NCBI RefSeq assembly: GCF_900155965.1
Contig: NZ_FTMG01000004.1
Span: forward strand, 248,001 to 312,000
Length of the DNA: 64,000 bases
Direction: 5' to 3'
Source: Mucilaginibacter lappiensis
GTDB taxonomy: Bacteria; Bacteroidota; Bacteroidia; Sphingobacteriales; Sphingobacteriaceae
A program made the translations under genes and the position numbers. The stretch's first letter is position 1; every line of letters begins with the position of its first letter. Shown piece by piece: positions 34,619 to 43,643 of the stretch. The notes under the pieces were generated by a model. That model did not search any database, was not told the DNA's origin, and worked only from the letters and a program-made list of their open reading frames with translations.

Positions 34619-35377
34619 TCAACTTTCCAGTAATCCGGCGTTATCCTTAAGCATGACGCCGGATGATTTCCGTTTAAAGGCCTCGCTGATAAGATAGAAT
34701 ATTTTCTTAGTTGCTTCAGCGTACGATAAACCGCCTGGTCTGATGTTGGATACGCAATTACGAGCCTCATCGGTAAGACCAGGTTTAGGGCCATAAGTAA
34801 GATAAACGCCCAGGCTATCCGCCGAGCTTAGCCCTGGCCGCTCTCCTATCAATATCAGGGAAAGTTTCGCCTTTAGTCCGTGCCCAATGTCGTCACCGAT
34901 AGCTACACGCCCCTGTTCAACCAGGCTGATGGGGGTTAATTTAAAACCTGCTGCAGTTAATTGCGGGATAAGTACCTGTAATAATTCCAGAGAGTTTTTA
35001 TTGACGGCAGTTGCCGATAAACCATCGACTATAATAACCGCTATATCTGTTTCGACATAATATCCCTGCTGAAGAAGATCAATAGACTCCTTGTTTAATC
35101 TGCGGCCCATATCTGGTCTTTGCAGGTATTGTTCGCGATAACCAACCCTGCTTTGCAGATGCAAAACTGGCAAACCGAATAATTTAAGTAAATCAGTTAA
35201 ACTATTGATATCCAATTCAGAATATACCGCGTCTCGAGCATGTGCATGGGCCAGTTTAAACTCCAGTGATTGTTTTAAAGGGATGCTGGTGCCTACCCGT
35301 CCCAAACCTATCCGGGCGGGTGTAAACTCCTGCAGCGCTTTTAAGGGCAATATTTCCTGGGGGATATTCCTTTTCAT
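34619..35377 (-). CDS. eutC: Ethanolamine ammonia-lyase, small subunit
   Basis: A 252-residue EutC. Family features seen are ARIGLGRVGTSIPLKQSLEFKLAHAHARDAVY near the N-terminus, the cobalamin-contact regions, and the C-terminal GERPGLSSADSLGVYLTYGPKPGLTDEARNCVSNIRPGGLSYAEA. It is shorter than the E. coli protein (about 295) because the N-terminal extension is missing, as in many non-enteric species. With EutB it forms the adenosylcobalamin-dependent enzyme converting ethanolamine to acetaldehyde and ammonia. The start lies 1 bp after eutB's stop, so translation is coupled. Confidence 0.96.
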   Translation of the reverse strand: MKRNIPQEILPLKALQEFTPARIGLGRVGTSIPLKQSLEFKLAHAHARDAVYSELDINSLTDLLKLFGLPVLHLQSRVGYREQYLQRPDMGRRLNKESIDLLQQGYYVETDIAVIIVDGLSATAVNKNSLELLQVLIPQLTAAGFKLTPISLVEQGRVAIGDDIGHGLKAKLSLILIGERPGLSSADSLGVYLTYGPKPGLTDEARNCVSNIRPGGLSYAEATKKIFYLISEAFKRKSSGVMLKDNAGLLES

Positions 35378-35378
35378 G

Positions 35379-36758
35379 CTATTTGATCATGGCATCCAAT
35401 AAACCATGTGATTGACTCACTGGCAACATATTTCCACTGCTATCAACTATTCCTTGTTTAATGAGCCATTTTTCAAACTCGGAAGCGGGCTTTAAGTTCA
35501 ATACTTTGCGCAGGTACAAAGCATCATGAAACGAGGTTGACTGATAATTAAGCATAATATCATCGGCTCCGGGGATACCCATTATAAAATTGCAGCCCGC
35601 TACCCCTAATAAAGTAAGTAGGTTGTCCATATCATCCTGGTCTGCCTGGGTATGATTGGTATAGCAAACATCAACACCCATTGGTAAACCAAGCAGCTTT
35701 CCGCAAAAATGATCCTCTAAAGCTGCCCGAATAATTTGCTTGCCATCATATAAATATTCAGGTCCGATAAAGCCAACTACGGTATTTACCAGTAGAGGTT
35801 TAAATTTTCGGGCAACAGCGTATGCCCGCACCTCGCAGGTTTGCTGATCCACCCCAAAATTGGCATTGGCTGATAACGCACTACCCTGCCCTGTTTCAAA
35901 ATACATCACATTATGACCTATAGTTCCCCGATTTAAGGACAAAGTAGCTTGGTAGGCCTCATCAATTAAACTCAGGTTAACACCAAAACTACTATTAGCT
36001 TGCTCTGTTCCTGCTATAGATTGAAAACAAAGATCAATGGGGGCACCTTGGTTAATGAGCTCTAAAGTAGTGGTAATATGGCTTAACACACAGGTTTGTG
36101 TAGGTATGTCAAACTGATAACGAATATTATCCATCAGTTTGAGTAGGTTATTTACGGCAGATGGACTGTCTGTAGCAGGGTTAATTCCAATACAAGCGTC
36201 GCCGCTACAGTGCAATAAACCATCAATAATACTGGCTGCTACGCCTTTGGGATCATCGGTTGGATGATTGGGCTGTAAACGAGTACTAAAATGCCCTTTT
36301 AAACCAATGGTATTGCGAAAACGGGTGATCACCTCGCATTTTTTACCTATAGCTATCAAATCCTGATTACCCATTAGTTTAGATACCGCCGCAGCCATTT
36401 CGGGTGTAATACCAGCAGCAATCCGGGTTAAAGTAGCTGTATCAGTTTCATCACTCAGCAGCCAGTCGCGCAGCTCGCCAACGGTTAAATGACTTATAAG
36501 GCTAAAGCTCGTAATATCATGACTGTCAATAATCAGTCTGGTTATTTCATCCTGCTCATAAGGTATTATGGCCTCGTTTAGGAAGGTTTTTAATGGTACA
36601 TCAGCCAGGGTTATCTGGGCAGCCACGCGCTCCTCATAGCTTTCGGCAACTACACCGGCCAGTTCATCGCCAGATCGGTACGGTGAAGCCTTGCCCAGTA
36701 AAGTTTTCAGATCTGGAAACTTATAAACTTTATTGCGTATGGTGTGCTTGTAGGACAT
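35379..36758 (-). CDS. eutB: Ethanolamine ammonia-lyase, large subunit
   Basis: At 459 residues this is close to the E. coli EutB length (453). Typical segments are YKHTIRNKVYKFPDLKTLLGKASPYRSGDELAGVVA, GLKGHFSTRLQPNHPTDDP, CFQSIAGTEQANSSFGV, MYFETGQGSALSANANFGVDQQT and GLPMGVDVCYTNHTQADQDDMD. It is the catalytic TIM-barrel subunit. It is co-transcribed with eutC (1-bp gap) behind the ethanolamine permease gene (68-bp gap). No microcompartment shell, reactivase or aldehyde dehydrogenase gene is present in the window, so this is the minimal cytosolic form of the pathway. Confidence 0.97.
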   Translation of the reverse strand: MSYKHTIRNKVYKFPDLKTLLGKASPYRSGDELAGVVAESYEERVAAQITLADVPLKTFLNEAIIPYEQDEITRLIIDSHDITSFSLISHLTVGELRDWLLSDETDTATLTRIAAGITPEMAAAVSKLMGNQDLIAIGKKCEVITRFRNTIGLKGHFSTRLQPNHPTDDPKGVAASIIDGLLHCSGDACIGINPATDSPSAVNNLLKLMDNIRYQFDIPTQTCVLSHITTTLELINQGAPIDLCFQSIAGTEQANSSFGVNLSLIDEAYQATLSLNRGTIGHNVMYFETGQGSALSANANFGVDQQTCEVRAYAVARKFKPLLVNTVVGFIGPEYLYDGKQIIRAALEDHFCGKLLGLPMGVDVCYTNHTQADQDDMDNLLTLLGVAGCNFIMGIPGADDIMLNYQSTSFHDALYLRKVLNLKPASEFEKWLIKQGIVDSSGNMLPVSQSHGLLDAMIK

Positions 36759-36772
36759 TTATTTTTTAAATT

Positions 36773-36832
36773 ATCATTAGGTCATTGGTTTCGCCATTTA
36801 ATTTAATGACTGAATGACCGAATGCCTTAATG
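36773..36832. repeat. TCATTAGGTCATT-type repeat between permease and eutB
   Basis: TCATTAGGTCATT (36773-36785) is opposed by AATGACTGAATGACC and AATGCCTTAATGA (to 36832), an imperfect inverted repeat. The right arm overlaps the last codons and stop of the permease gene. A cleaner copy lies at 38264-38299. Confidence 0.6.
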
Positions 36833-38167
36833 ATTATATTCTGGTGCGGCCATCATTTCATCAGTCAATGCTATTTTATGCTTTCCCATCCATACAAAAA
36901 TCGCAATTACAACAGCCAAACCAGCAAAGAATATACCGCTTACCTGCAAATTAAACCAGATGATGGCGAATAGGCACACTGTTGATATAATGAGGGCTGT
37001 AGCCGGGAATATCGGGTAAAAGGGCGATGCAAAAGGTCTTTCTAATTTTGGCTCCTTTTTTCGCAGAATAAATAAGCTCAGCATGCTCATCAAATACATC
37101 ACAATGGCCCCAAGTACCGATAGTACGATGATTTGCGCTGTAGTGCCACTATAAATGGCTATAAAGCTAACCATACCTCCAGCAACAAGCGCCCAGTGCG
37201 GTGTTTTAAACTTATGATTGATACCTGCCAGCCCCCGCGGAAGATAACCGCTACGTGCCATGGCAAATACCTGCCTTGATGAGGCCAGTATAGTGCCGTG
37301 CAATGAAGCAATAAGTCCAAACAAGCCAATACTGGCGAATACTTTAGTGAGGCCGCTCGCTTTGCCTAAAACAATTCCTATTGCCTCCGGTAGCGGGTAA
37401 TCCAGATTGCTGAGTTTGCGCCAGTCGGTTATTCCACCGGTTAATACCATGACTCCCAAGGCTAATGCGACTAAGGTAGCCAATGCTGATATATACCCTC
37501 TTGGGATATTTTTTTTAGGCTCCTTAACCTCTTCAGCCACCATGGCCACTCCTTCGATAGCCAGGTAAAACCAAACCGCGAAAGGCAAAGCAGCAAATAC
37601 ACCAGCCCAACCAAAGGGCATTGGGTTGCTCAAGTAATTATCCATTTTAAAATGGGGCGATACAACTCCCATATATAGCAGTAACTCAGCCACAGCAAGA
37701 ATGGTAATAACGACCGAGAACGTAGCCGATTCCTTTACACCTGATATATTCAATATAATAAAGGCTACGTTGAATAGCATAGCCGACTGCATAATGGGTA
37801 TAGCCGGATACAAAAAATGCAGATAACTCCCCAATGAAATGGCTATAGCAGGCGATGCCAGTAAAAAATCAATCAATGTAGCATAACCAGCTACGAGTCC
37901 CCCGATAGGTCCCATAGCCCTATAAGCATAAGCAAACGCCCCACCTGCATGCGGAATAGAGGTGGTAAGCTCTGTATAGCTAAAAATGAAGGTGATATAC
38001 ATTATAGTAACCACCAGCGTGGCTATCAAAAAACCAATAGTCCCGGATACTGCCCAACCCAAGTTCCAGCCAAAATACTCACCGGATATAACCAGGCCAA
38101 CGGCTATTGCCCACAAATGAACAGGTTTTAATACGCGCTTTAACTGTTCTGCCTGGGGTGCTGCCAT
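36827..38167 (-). CDS. eat: Ethanolamine permease (APC superfamily)
   Basis: The 446-residue protein has about 12 TM segments and the amino acid-polyamine-organocation fold. The N-terminal segment LKPVHLWAIAVGLVISGEYFGWNLGWAVSG and IPHAGGAFAYAYRAMGPIGGLVAGYATLIDFLLA are typical of the ethanolamine permease family. It lies upstream of eutB and eutC on the same strand. The operon order permease-eutB-eutC supports uptake of ethanolamine, probably from phospholipid breakdown, as a nitrogen or carbon source. The symbol is used for the family. Confidence 0.93.
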   Translation of the reverse strand: MAAPQAEQLKRVLKPVHLWAIAVGLVISGEYFGWNLGWAVSGTIGFLIATLVVTIMYITFIFSYTELTTSIPHAGGAFAYAYRAMGPIGGLVAGYATLIDFLLASPAIAISLGSYLHFLYPAIPIMQSAMLFNVAFIILNISGVKESATFSVVITILAVAELLLYMGVVSPHFKMDNYLSNPMPFGWAGVFAALPFAVWFYLAIEGVAMVAEEVKEPKKNIPRGYISALATLVALALGVMVLTGGITDWRKLSNLDYPLPEAIGIVLGKASGLTKVFASIGLFGLIASLHGTILASSRQVFAMARSGYLPRGLAGINHKFKTPHWALVAGGMVSFIAIYSGTTAQIIVLSVLGAIVMYLMSMLSLFILRKKEPKLERPFASPFYPIFPATALIISTVCLFAIIWFNLQVSGIFFAGLAVVIAIFVWMGKHKIALTDEMMAAPEYNH

Positions 38168-38263
38168 GTTTTTGTTTTAATGCGGCTTTAAGATACTTAA
38201 AGCCGCTGTTAAATCAAAACGATGACATATTATGGAATTGTTAAGACAAACGTGTCATAGAAG

Positions 38264-38299
38264 TCATTAGGTCATTGTATCTATTAAATGACCTAATGA
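38264..38299. repeat. Perfect 13-bp hairpin of the TCATTAGG family
   Basis: TCATTAGGTCATT (38264-38276) and AATGACCTAATGA (38287-38299) are perfect complements with a 10-bp loop. It lies between the TIM-barrel gene (stop at 38326) and the permease start. There is no T-run, so it is more a repeat than an intrinsic terminator. Confidence 0.7.
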
Positions 38300-38325
38300 C
38301 GCGAAGCAAATGACTTAATGAACGA

Positions 38326-39258
38326 TTACACCTTCAAGGTATTTTTCAGATAGCCAATACTGCTGGTAATACTTGCCAGCGGATCTTTGGGCATATCATG
38401 CTCTACAAAGAAGTGTTTCATTCCGGCGGACGATGCCGCGGCGAAAATGGGCTTAAAATCAATAGTGCCGCTACCTACGGGCAATATGATTTGACGGGTG
38501 GCATCCAGATCCTTAACATGCCATAGCGGGAAACGGCCGGGATGCTGTTTAAACATTTCAACCGGATTTTTACCGCCCTTTATGGCCCAGGCCAGGTCGA
38601 GTTCCATTTTTACGTTTTTGACGTCGGTTTCACTAAGTAGCAGATCATAAGGAACTTTGCCGTCAACGGGATGGAATTCCATATCGTGGTTATGATAGGC
38701 AAATTGTATACCTACTTTTTTAGCAGCCTCCCCTGTTTTGTTCAGCACCTCGATGGTCGATTTGATCTCCTCCGGTGTACCTGTAGGCGAATTGGCACAA
38801 ACCAGGTATTTGATTCCTCCTTCGGCAGCATCGTCAACCAGTTGCTGCATGTCGTCGCGCAGGTTTTTCATAGGTGGTATCACCAAAGGCTTTCCATCAG
38901 CCCCTACCGGCATTTTTGCTCCCGGAGGAAGCTTAAACGGCGCTCCAAGCACATGGTGGGATGTCCAGGCCATACCCAGGTCTTTAGCCATAGCTTTGAA
39001 CTCTTTTGGACTCATGCCATAGTAGCCACCTTTTTTGCTAAAGGCCGATTCCAGCTCCTTATAGCCCAAACCGGCTATCTTGGTGAGCGTTCCTTTTACA
39101 TCTTCGTCAATAACTCCAAAGAATGTAAATAACTGTAAACCAATAGCGTGTTCACCTTTTACATTATTGAATAGTGAACCTGCTTTGCTGGATAACGCCA
39201 TGGTGCCAAGAGCCAGTGCCCCAGCGCCTTGGATAAACTTTCGCCTGTTGTAATTCAT
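38326..39258 (-). CDS. Tat-exported sugar phosphate isomerase/epimerase-like TIM barrel
   Basis: 310 residues. The N-terminus MNYNRRKFIQGAGALALGTMALSS carries a twin-arginine motif and hydrophobic stretch, so it is exported folded. The rest is an AP-endonuclease-family-2/xylose-isomerase-like barrel. Metal-site residues are suggested by FAYHNHDMEF, MELDLAWAI, LWHVKDLD and FFVEHD. In Bacteroidota such proteins act on sugars or sugar lactones in the periplasm; the substrate is unknown. The 477-bp upstream gap contains copy 2 of the 290-nt element pointing toward this gene, about 180 bp before its start. Confidence 0.9.
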   Translation of the reverse strand: MNYNRRKFIQGAGALALGTMALSSKAGSLFNNVKGEHAIGLQLFTFFGVIDEDVKGTLTKIAGLGYKELESAFSKKGGYYGMSPKEFKAMAKDLGMAWTSHHVLGAPFKLPPGAKMPVGADGKPLVIPPMKNLRDDMQQLVDDAAEGGIKYLVCANSPTGTPEEIKSTIEVLNKTGEAAKKVGIQFAYHNHDMEFHPVDGKVPYDLLLSETDVKNVKMELDLAWAIKGGKNPVEMFKQHPGRFPLWHVKDLDATRQIILPVGSGTIDFKPIFAAASSAGMKHFFVEHDMPKDPLASITSSIGYLKNTLKV

Positions 39259-39436
39259 GCTGATAATTTTTAGTTTTTAATAAGTGGTACAGTAAAACTA
39301 AATAAATTTTATATCGAATTAAACTTTATTGTGTCTTTTTAACACAATAATTATTGGACGATCATTTTTCTACCAGGTATCGCAAATTGATTGTGGCAAA
39401 AAACGGGATATTTTTGATCCGTTAGCCCGGTCAAAA

Positions 39437-39726
39437 AACTTTTTAAACCTGAAATTTTAACATTTTTTTAGTCGAAAACAGCATAAAAAGCCTTAGTTAT
39501 TACCCATTTTAACAAGACTTTAACGCCATTTTAACACTTTTTAACAAATTTTTGATGGGTTTTGAAAGGTTTAAAAAGTATTAAATCATTGATTATTAAA
39601 TAACCACATACTAAATGGTCGGTTTTGGGCCTTGTTTTTCTCTTAACTAAACAGCCCGGTTCTCTGTTAAAAAGAGAACCGGGCTGCTATTGATATAAAT
39701 ATACGAAAAATTTGCCGGACTATCAA
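39437..39726 (-). ncRNA. 290-nt non-coding element, copy 2 (upstream of TIM-barrel gene)
   Basis: Read on the minus strand it has TTG (39726-39724), a 20-bp spacer, TATATTTA (39703-39696), then a perfect 14-bp hairpin (39686-39673 with 39665-39652) and an AT-rich tail with repeated GTTAAAAT. Every landmark is at the same distance as in copy 1, and 290 nt align with no gap. In the hairpin, a C-G pair of copy 1 is T-A here, a compensatory change. The promoter begins 10 bp beyond the stop of the glucosidase gene. It may be a small RNA, a leader of the TIM-barrel gene, or a dispersed regulatory element; the hairpin could also terminate the upstream gene. Confidence 0.6.
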
Positions 39727-39735
39727 TCTCCACGA

Positions 39736-42333
39736 TTACATATACAGACAATTAGCGATCAATCCCGTCCAGCCGGTTTGGTGGGATGCTCCTGCTCCGC
39801 GGCCATTGTCGCCATCAAAATATTCGTAAAAGAGAATGTAGTCTTTAAAATTTGGATCGGTTTGCATTTTATGATACTGGCCAAATACCGGACGGTTACC
39901 GTTCTCATCGCGTAAAAACAATTTGGATACCCTGCGGTAAAGTTCGTTAGCCACTTCTTTAAGACTCATATAATTACCTGAACCAGTTGGGCATTCCACT
40001 TTAAAATCATCGCCATAATATTCGTAAAAACGGTGCAGGCTGTCAATGATTAGATAGTTGATGGGTATCCAGATAGGGCCACGCCAATTGCTGTTGCCAC
40101 CAAATAAACCACTGTCGCTTTCGGCGGGGATATACCCAATTCCAAAATCAACACCATTTACGGCTACATGAAATGGATTATCCAGGTGATATTTGGAAAG
40201 CGAGCGGATACCATAATCGCTCAGAAACTCTTTTTCATCAAGCATGTATTTCAGGATAGATTTCATCCGGAAACCACGCAGTAAACTGATGAGGTGTTTG
40301 CCGTTGGCGCTTTTCTCGTTCCAGCGTGACACCAGCGAGGCCAGGTCGGGCCGGTTCTCTGCAAACCATTTCATGCGGTCGCGAAATATAGGACTGTCGG
40401 TAATATCACTCTCATTAAGTACTTCGGTTGCAAATAATGGGATAAGTCCTACTATGCTGCGTACCTTCATTTTGATGGATCCATCATCCGGAAAGCTAAT
40501 CTGATCATAGAAGAAGCCGTCTTCATTATCCCAAAGCCCTTCATTGTTTTCGCCCAGGTTTGACATCGCCCCGACGATATAAATAAAGTGCTCAAAAAAC
40601 TTGGAGGCTATATCTGAATAAGCATCATCCCCTGCGGCCAGCTCGGTAGCTATACGCAATAAGTTAAGAGAATACATGGCCATCCAGCTGGTACCATCGG
40701 CCTGTTCCAGATGCTGACCACCGGGCAGGTGCATGTTGCGGTCAAAAACACCTATATTGTCCAAGCCCAGAAAGCCCCCTTCAAATACGTTATTGCCCGA
40801 AGCATCTTTACGGTTTACCCACCAGGTAAAATTGAGCATCAGCTTATGAAATATCCGCTCCAGGAAGTAAGTATCGCCTTTGCCGTTATTAGCTTCCTTA
40901 TCTGTTTTATAAATGCTCCAGGCCACCATAGCATGCACCGGTGGGTTACCATCGCCAAAATCCCATTCATAAGCCGGTAGCTGCCCGTTAGGGTGCATAT
41001 ACCAGTCTCGGGTAAGTAATATCAACTGATTTTTAGCAAAGACCATATCAATGCGTGCCAGTGCCAGGCAGTGAAAGGCCAGATCCCAGGCGGCAAACCA
41101 GGGGTATTCCCATTTATCGGGCATAGATATCACATCCCGGGTATTCAGGTGCATCCATTTGCTGTTACGGGCCGTTTTTCGTTGTTCTGGGGGAGCCGGT
41201 TGTGCCGGATCGCCGCGGAGCCAATGCCGTATGTCGCAATAGTAAAATTGCTTGTTCCACATCATACCGGCAAAGGCCTGTCGTTGTATCAGACTGCGAT
41301 CAGTATCGGGTTTACTGCTGTAGATATCCTTATAAAACTGATCAGCCTCGGTAATACGGGTATCAAATATGTGGTCGAAATCTTCAAAGCTGTAATTGGC
41401 ATCTGGCGATAAACGTAATCGTAGGGTAACGCTTTGTTTAGCGGCTATGGTAATATCATAATTAACAGCTGCCTTGGTACCTGTATTGCGGGGATTGAGG
41501 GTATCGGCACCATGCACAATATGGTCATTGATACCATCCTTATGGTATTTGATGCCGTTATCATAATTATAAAGCCGGTTGGAATTGGTTTCGTTATCGC
41601 AAAATAACAGCTCAGGCGAGCCCTCGGTGTGGAGCCAGAGCTGATCGAGGTCTTTATGTGATACCTCTATCCTGCCCTCGCTGTTGGCCGTTAAATAGGG
41701 TTTATAATCATCATAGCCCCAGCTCCAGGTATTGCGAAACCACAGGGTGGGCATTACATTCAGAGCAGCGTCCTGATCGCCCCGGTTGTGTATGGTTATT
41801 TTAATGAGTATATCGTCCTGAGCGCTTTTGGCATATTCGGTAAATACATCAAAATAAGCATCGTTGTCGAATATCCCAGTATCGATGAGTTCAAATTCGG
41901 GATCTTTACGGGTGCGGCGTTTGTTTTCGGCTACCAGCCATTCATACGGAAAAACCTGCTGCGGATATTTGTACAGGGCTTTCATGTACGAGTGTGTTGG
42001 TGTGCTATCCAGGTAATAGTAAATCTCCTTTACATCCTCACCATGGTTACCTTCGGGGTTACTGAGGCCAAAATAGCGTTCCTTGATGATGGGGTCTTTC
42101 TTGTTCCACAGGGTTATGGCAAAACAAAGGTTCTGCTGCCGGTCGCAAATACCAGCTATGCCCTCTTCGCCCCATCGATAGGTTTTGCTGCGGGCCATAT
42201 CATGTGTTATATAGTTCCAGGCATCGCCATTTGCACTATAATCCTCCCGTACAGTGCCCCATTGACGGTCACTTACATAAGGGCCCCATTTTTTCCAACT
42301 GGTATCTTTTAACCTTGATTGTTCTGCATTCAT
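39736..42333 (-). CDS. GH63-like (MGH1-type) glucosidase
   Basis: This 865-residue cytosolic protein has no signal peptide. It begins EQSRLKDTSWKKWGPYVSDRQWGTVREDYSANGDAWNYITHDMARSKTYRWGEEGIAG, the typical start of bacterial proteins called 'glucosidase' with an MGH1-like (alpha/alpha)6 barrel. Later landmarks are KWEYPWFAAWDLAFHCLALA, WDFGDGNPPVHAMVAWSIY, GGQHLEQADGTSWMAMYSLNLLRIA and GGNSNWRGPIWIPINYLIIDSL, where acidic catalytic residues are expected. The family acts on alpha-glucosidic linkages, related to eukaryotic glucosidase I. It appears monocistronic. The natural substrate, perhaps a storage or compatible-solute sugar, is not known. Confidence 0.9.
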   Translation of the reverse strand: MNAEQSRLKDTSWKKWGPYVSDRQWGTVREDYSANGDAWNYITHDMARSKTYRWGEEGIAGICDRQQNLCFAITLWNKKDPIIKERYFGLSNPEGNHGEDVKEIYYYLDSTPTHSYMKALYKYPQQVFPYEWLVAENKRRTRKDPEFELIDTGIFDNDAYFDVFTEYAKSAQDDILIKITIHNRGDQDAALNVMPTLWFRNTWSWGYDDYKPYLTANSEGRIEVSHKDLDQLWLHTEGSPELLFCDNETNSNRLYNYDNGIKYHKDGINDHIVHGADTLNPRNTGTKAAVNYDITIAAKQSVTLRLRLSPDANYSFEDFDHIFDTRITEADQFYKDIYSSKPDTDRSLIQRQAFAGMMWNKQFYYCDIRHWLRGDPAQPAPPEQRKTARNSKWMHLNTRDVISMPDKWEYPWFAAWDLAFHCLALARIDMVFAKNQLILLTRDWYMHPNGQLPAYEWDFGDGNPPVHAMVAWSIYKTDKEANNGKGDTYFLERIFHKLMLNFTWWVNRKDASGNNVFEGGFLGLDNIGVFDRNMHLPGGQHLEQADGTSWMAMYSLNLLRIATELAAGDDAYSDIASKFFEHFIYIVGAMSNLGENNEGLWDNEDGFFYDQISFPDDGSIKMKVRSIVGLIPLFATEVLNESDITDSPIFRDRMKWFAENRPDLASLVSRWNEKSANGKHLISLLRGFRMKSILKYMLDEKEFLSDYGIRSLSKYHLDNPFHVAVNGVDFGIGYIPAESDSGLFGGNSNWRGPIWIPINYLIIDSLHRFYEYYGDDFKVECPTGSGNYMSLKEVANELYRRVSKLFLRDENGNRPVFGQYHKMQTDPNFKDYILFYEYFDGDNGRGAGASHQTGWTGLIANCLYM

Positions 42334-42475
42334 GATAGATGATAATGCTTTTTTGAAGCAAGTGTTTGCAAATTAGGCTTATTTAAGGAAAGATAATACT
42401 ATTGGATGGTTTGTTTTACATGGGGATGAAGAAAAGGATTTAGAATTGATAAAGGAGCAAAGACAAAGGACATTC

Positions 42476-42557
42476 TTGTCATGCTGAACGAAGTGAAGCA
42501 TCTATTATTCAATATGCAAATTGGCAAACAGATCCTTCGCTACGCTCAGGATGACAA
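42476..42557. repeat. REP-like palindrome of the GTCATCCTGAGCG family
   Basis: The left arm TTGTCATGCTGAACGAAG (from 42476) and the right arm ending CGCTCAGGATGACAA (to 42557) are imperfect inverted copies of about 28 bp. A better-paired copy lies at 54286-54365. It occupies the gap between two minus-strand genes. Confidence 0.85.
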
Positions 42558-42568
42558 ACTCTATTATT

Positions 42569-43642
42569 TTACTTAGCCCAAGCCTTTCTTAAAAACCTCA
42601 GCCAGTTGCCATGCATCATATTGTCGATGTCATGATCGGTATAACCGCGTTTTTTGAGCAGAGCGGGTACTTTTTGCAGATCGGCAATAGTTTCCAGATC
42701 GTAAGGACATTGCTCGCGACCGAAGGCTCCATCAAGATCGGAACCCATACCGATGTGCAGGGCGTTGCCAGCTATTTGGCAGATGTGATCGATATGATCA
42801 ACCATCACTTCCAGGTTGCAGTTCATGCCTTTCGGGGTCGATTGTCCTCTCACCCAGTTGGGTACCATCATCCAGGCATCCAGTGCGGCCCCTATCACAG
42901 CGCCACGATCAATCAGAGCTTTGATCATCTCGTCGCTGTACTGACGGTTATGGTTTACCAATGCACGGCAGTTATTATGACTGGCCCAAACATGACCGTT
43001 AAAATGATCGAGGGCCTCCCAAAAGCTGTTATCGCATAAATGGGTGGCATCCAGGATGATATTGAGGCGTTCCATTTCTTTGAGCAGCTCCTGCCCTTTT
43101 GGCCCCATGTAGCCCGTAGCATCGGTACCCTGTGCGTAACGCCCAGGGCCGTAATGTGCGGGTCCTACAGCGCGTAAACCATAGTTATAAGCACGTTCCA
43201 GGTGTTGTACGGTAACGATGGAATCGGCACCTTCCAGACTGAGGATGTAGCCAATGGGTTTATGTTCTGTGGATTGTCCTTCGCTCCAAAGCTGCAGGTG
43301 TTTCTCCAACGATGGCAGGTCATTTATCTGTACCATTTCGCTGGCATCTTCCATGGCTTTGTACCAGGCTACCTGTCCTTGCGTTTGCGCCCAGGCCTGT
43401 TCGGGTGAATGCCAGCCAGGCAATGGATTGCCTGGCGCTACGTAACGTCCTATTTGCGTACCTACAACCAAACCGATATTTCCTTTGCGCAGCTCGGGTA
43501 AAGTAACCACAGCTTTGGCGCGGTCGGGCTTATCGGTGAGACCTTCTTCGCGCTGGTTAACTTCAGCCAGCGGACGGGTAAGGTCGCGGTTCCACTCGAG
43601 CGCATTCATGCTCAGGTCCAAATGGGCATCAATTATAAACAT
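42569..43642 (-). CDS. Membrane dipeptidase-like metallopeptidase (peptidase M19)
   Basis: 357 residues with the M19 renal-dipeptidase fold. The metal ligands HxD are visible at His7-Asp9 (IDAHLDLS). A glutamate bridge region lies in LSLEGADSI, with histidines in ILDATHLCDNSFW and VWASHNNCRAL and Asp in MGSDLDGAFG. The name is historical: there is no signal peptide or TM, so it is cytosolic. The family hydrolyses dipeptides, often L,D-types. The D-threonine-aldolase-like gene ends 1 bp before its start, and a RidA gene heads the unit, pointing to breakdown of D-amino-acid-containing dipeptides. Confidence 0.93.
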   Translation of the reverse strand: MFIIDAHLDLSMNALEWNRDLTRPLAEVNQREEGLTDKPDRAKAVVTLPELRKGNIGLVVGTQIGRYVAPGNPLPGWHSPEQAWAQTQGQVAWYKAMEDASEMVQINDLPSLEKHLQLWSEGQSTEHKPIGYILSLEGADSIVTVQHLERAYNYGLRAVGPAHYGPGRYAQGTDATGYMGPKGQELLKEMERLNIILDATHLCDNSFWEALDHFNGHVWASHNNCRALVNHNRQYSDEMIKALIDRGAVIGAALDAWMMVPNWVRGQSTPKGMNCNLEVMVDHIDHICQIAGNALHIGMGSDLDGAFGREQCPYDLETIADLQKVPALLKKRGYTDHDIDNMMHGNWLRFLRKAWAK

Positions 43643-43643
43643 A

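Noticed and set aside
30618..39726. Reading the 290-nt pair as an insertion sequence or MITE
   Set aside because: Neither copy has terminal inverted repeats or visible target duplications, and both keep a promoter and orientation toward a gene.
41788..42312. Plus-strand frame of 174 codons inside the glucosidase gene
   Set aside because: Antisense to a well-conserved GH63-like coding region; no independent protein signal.
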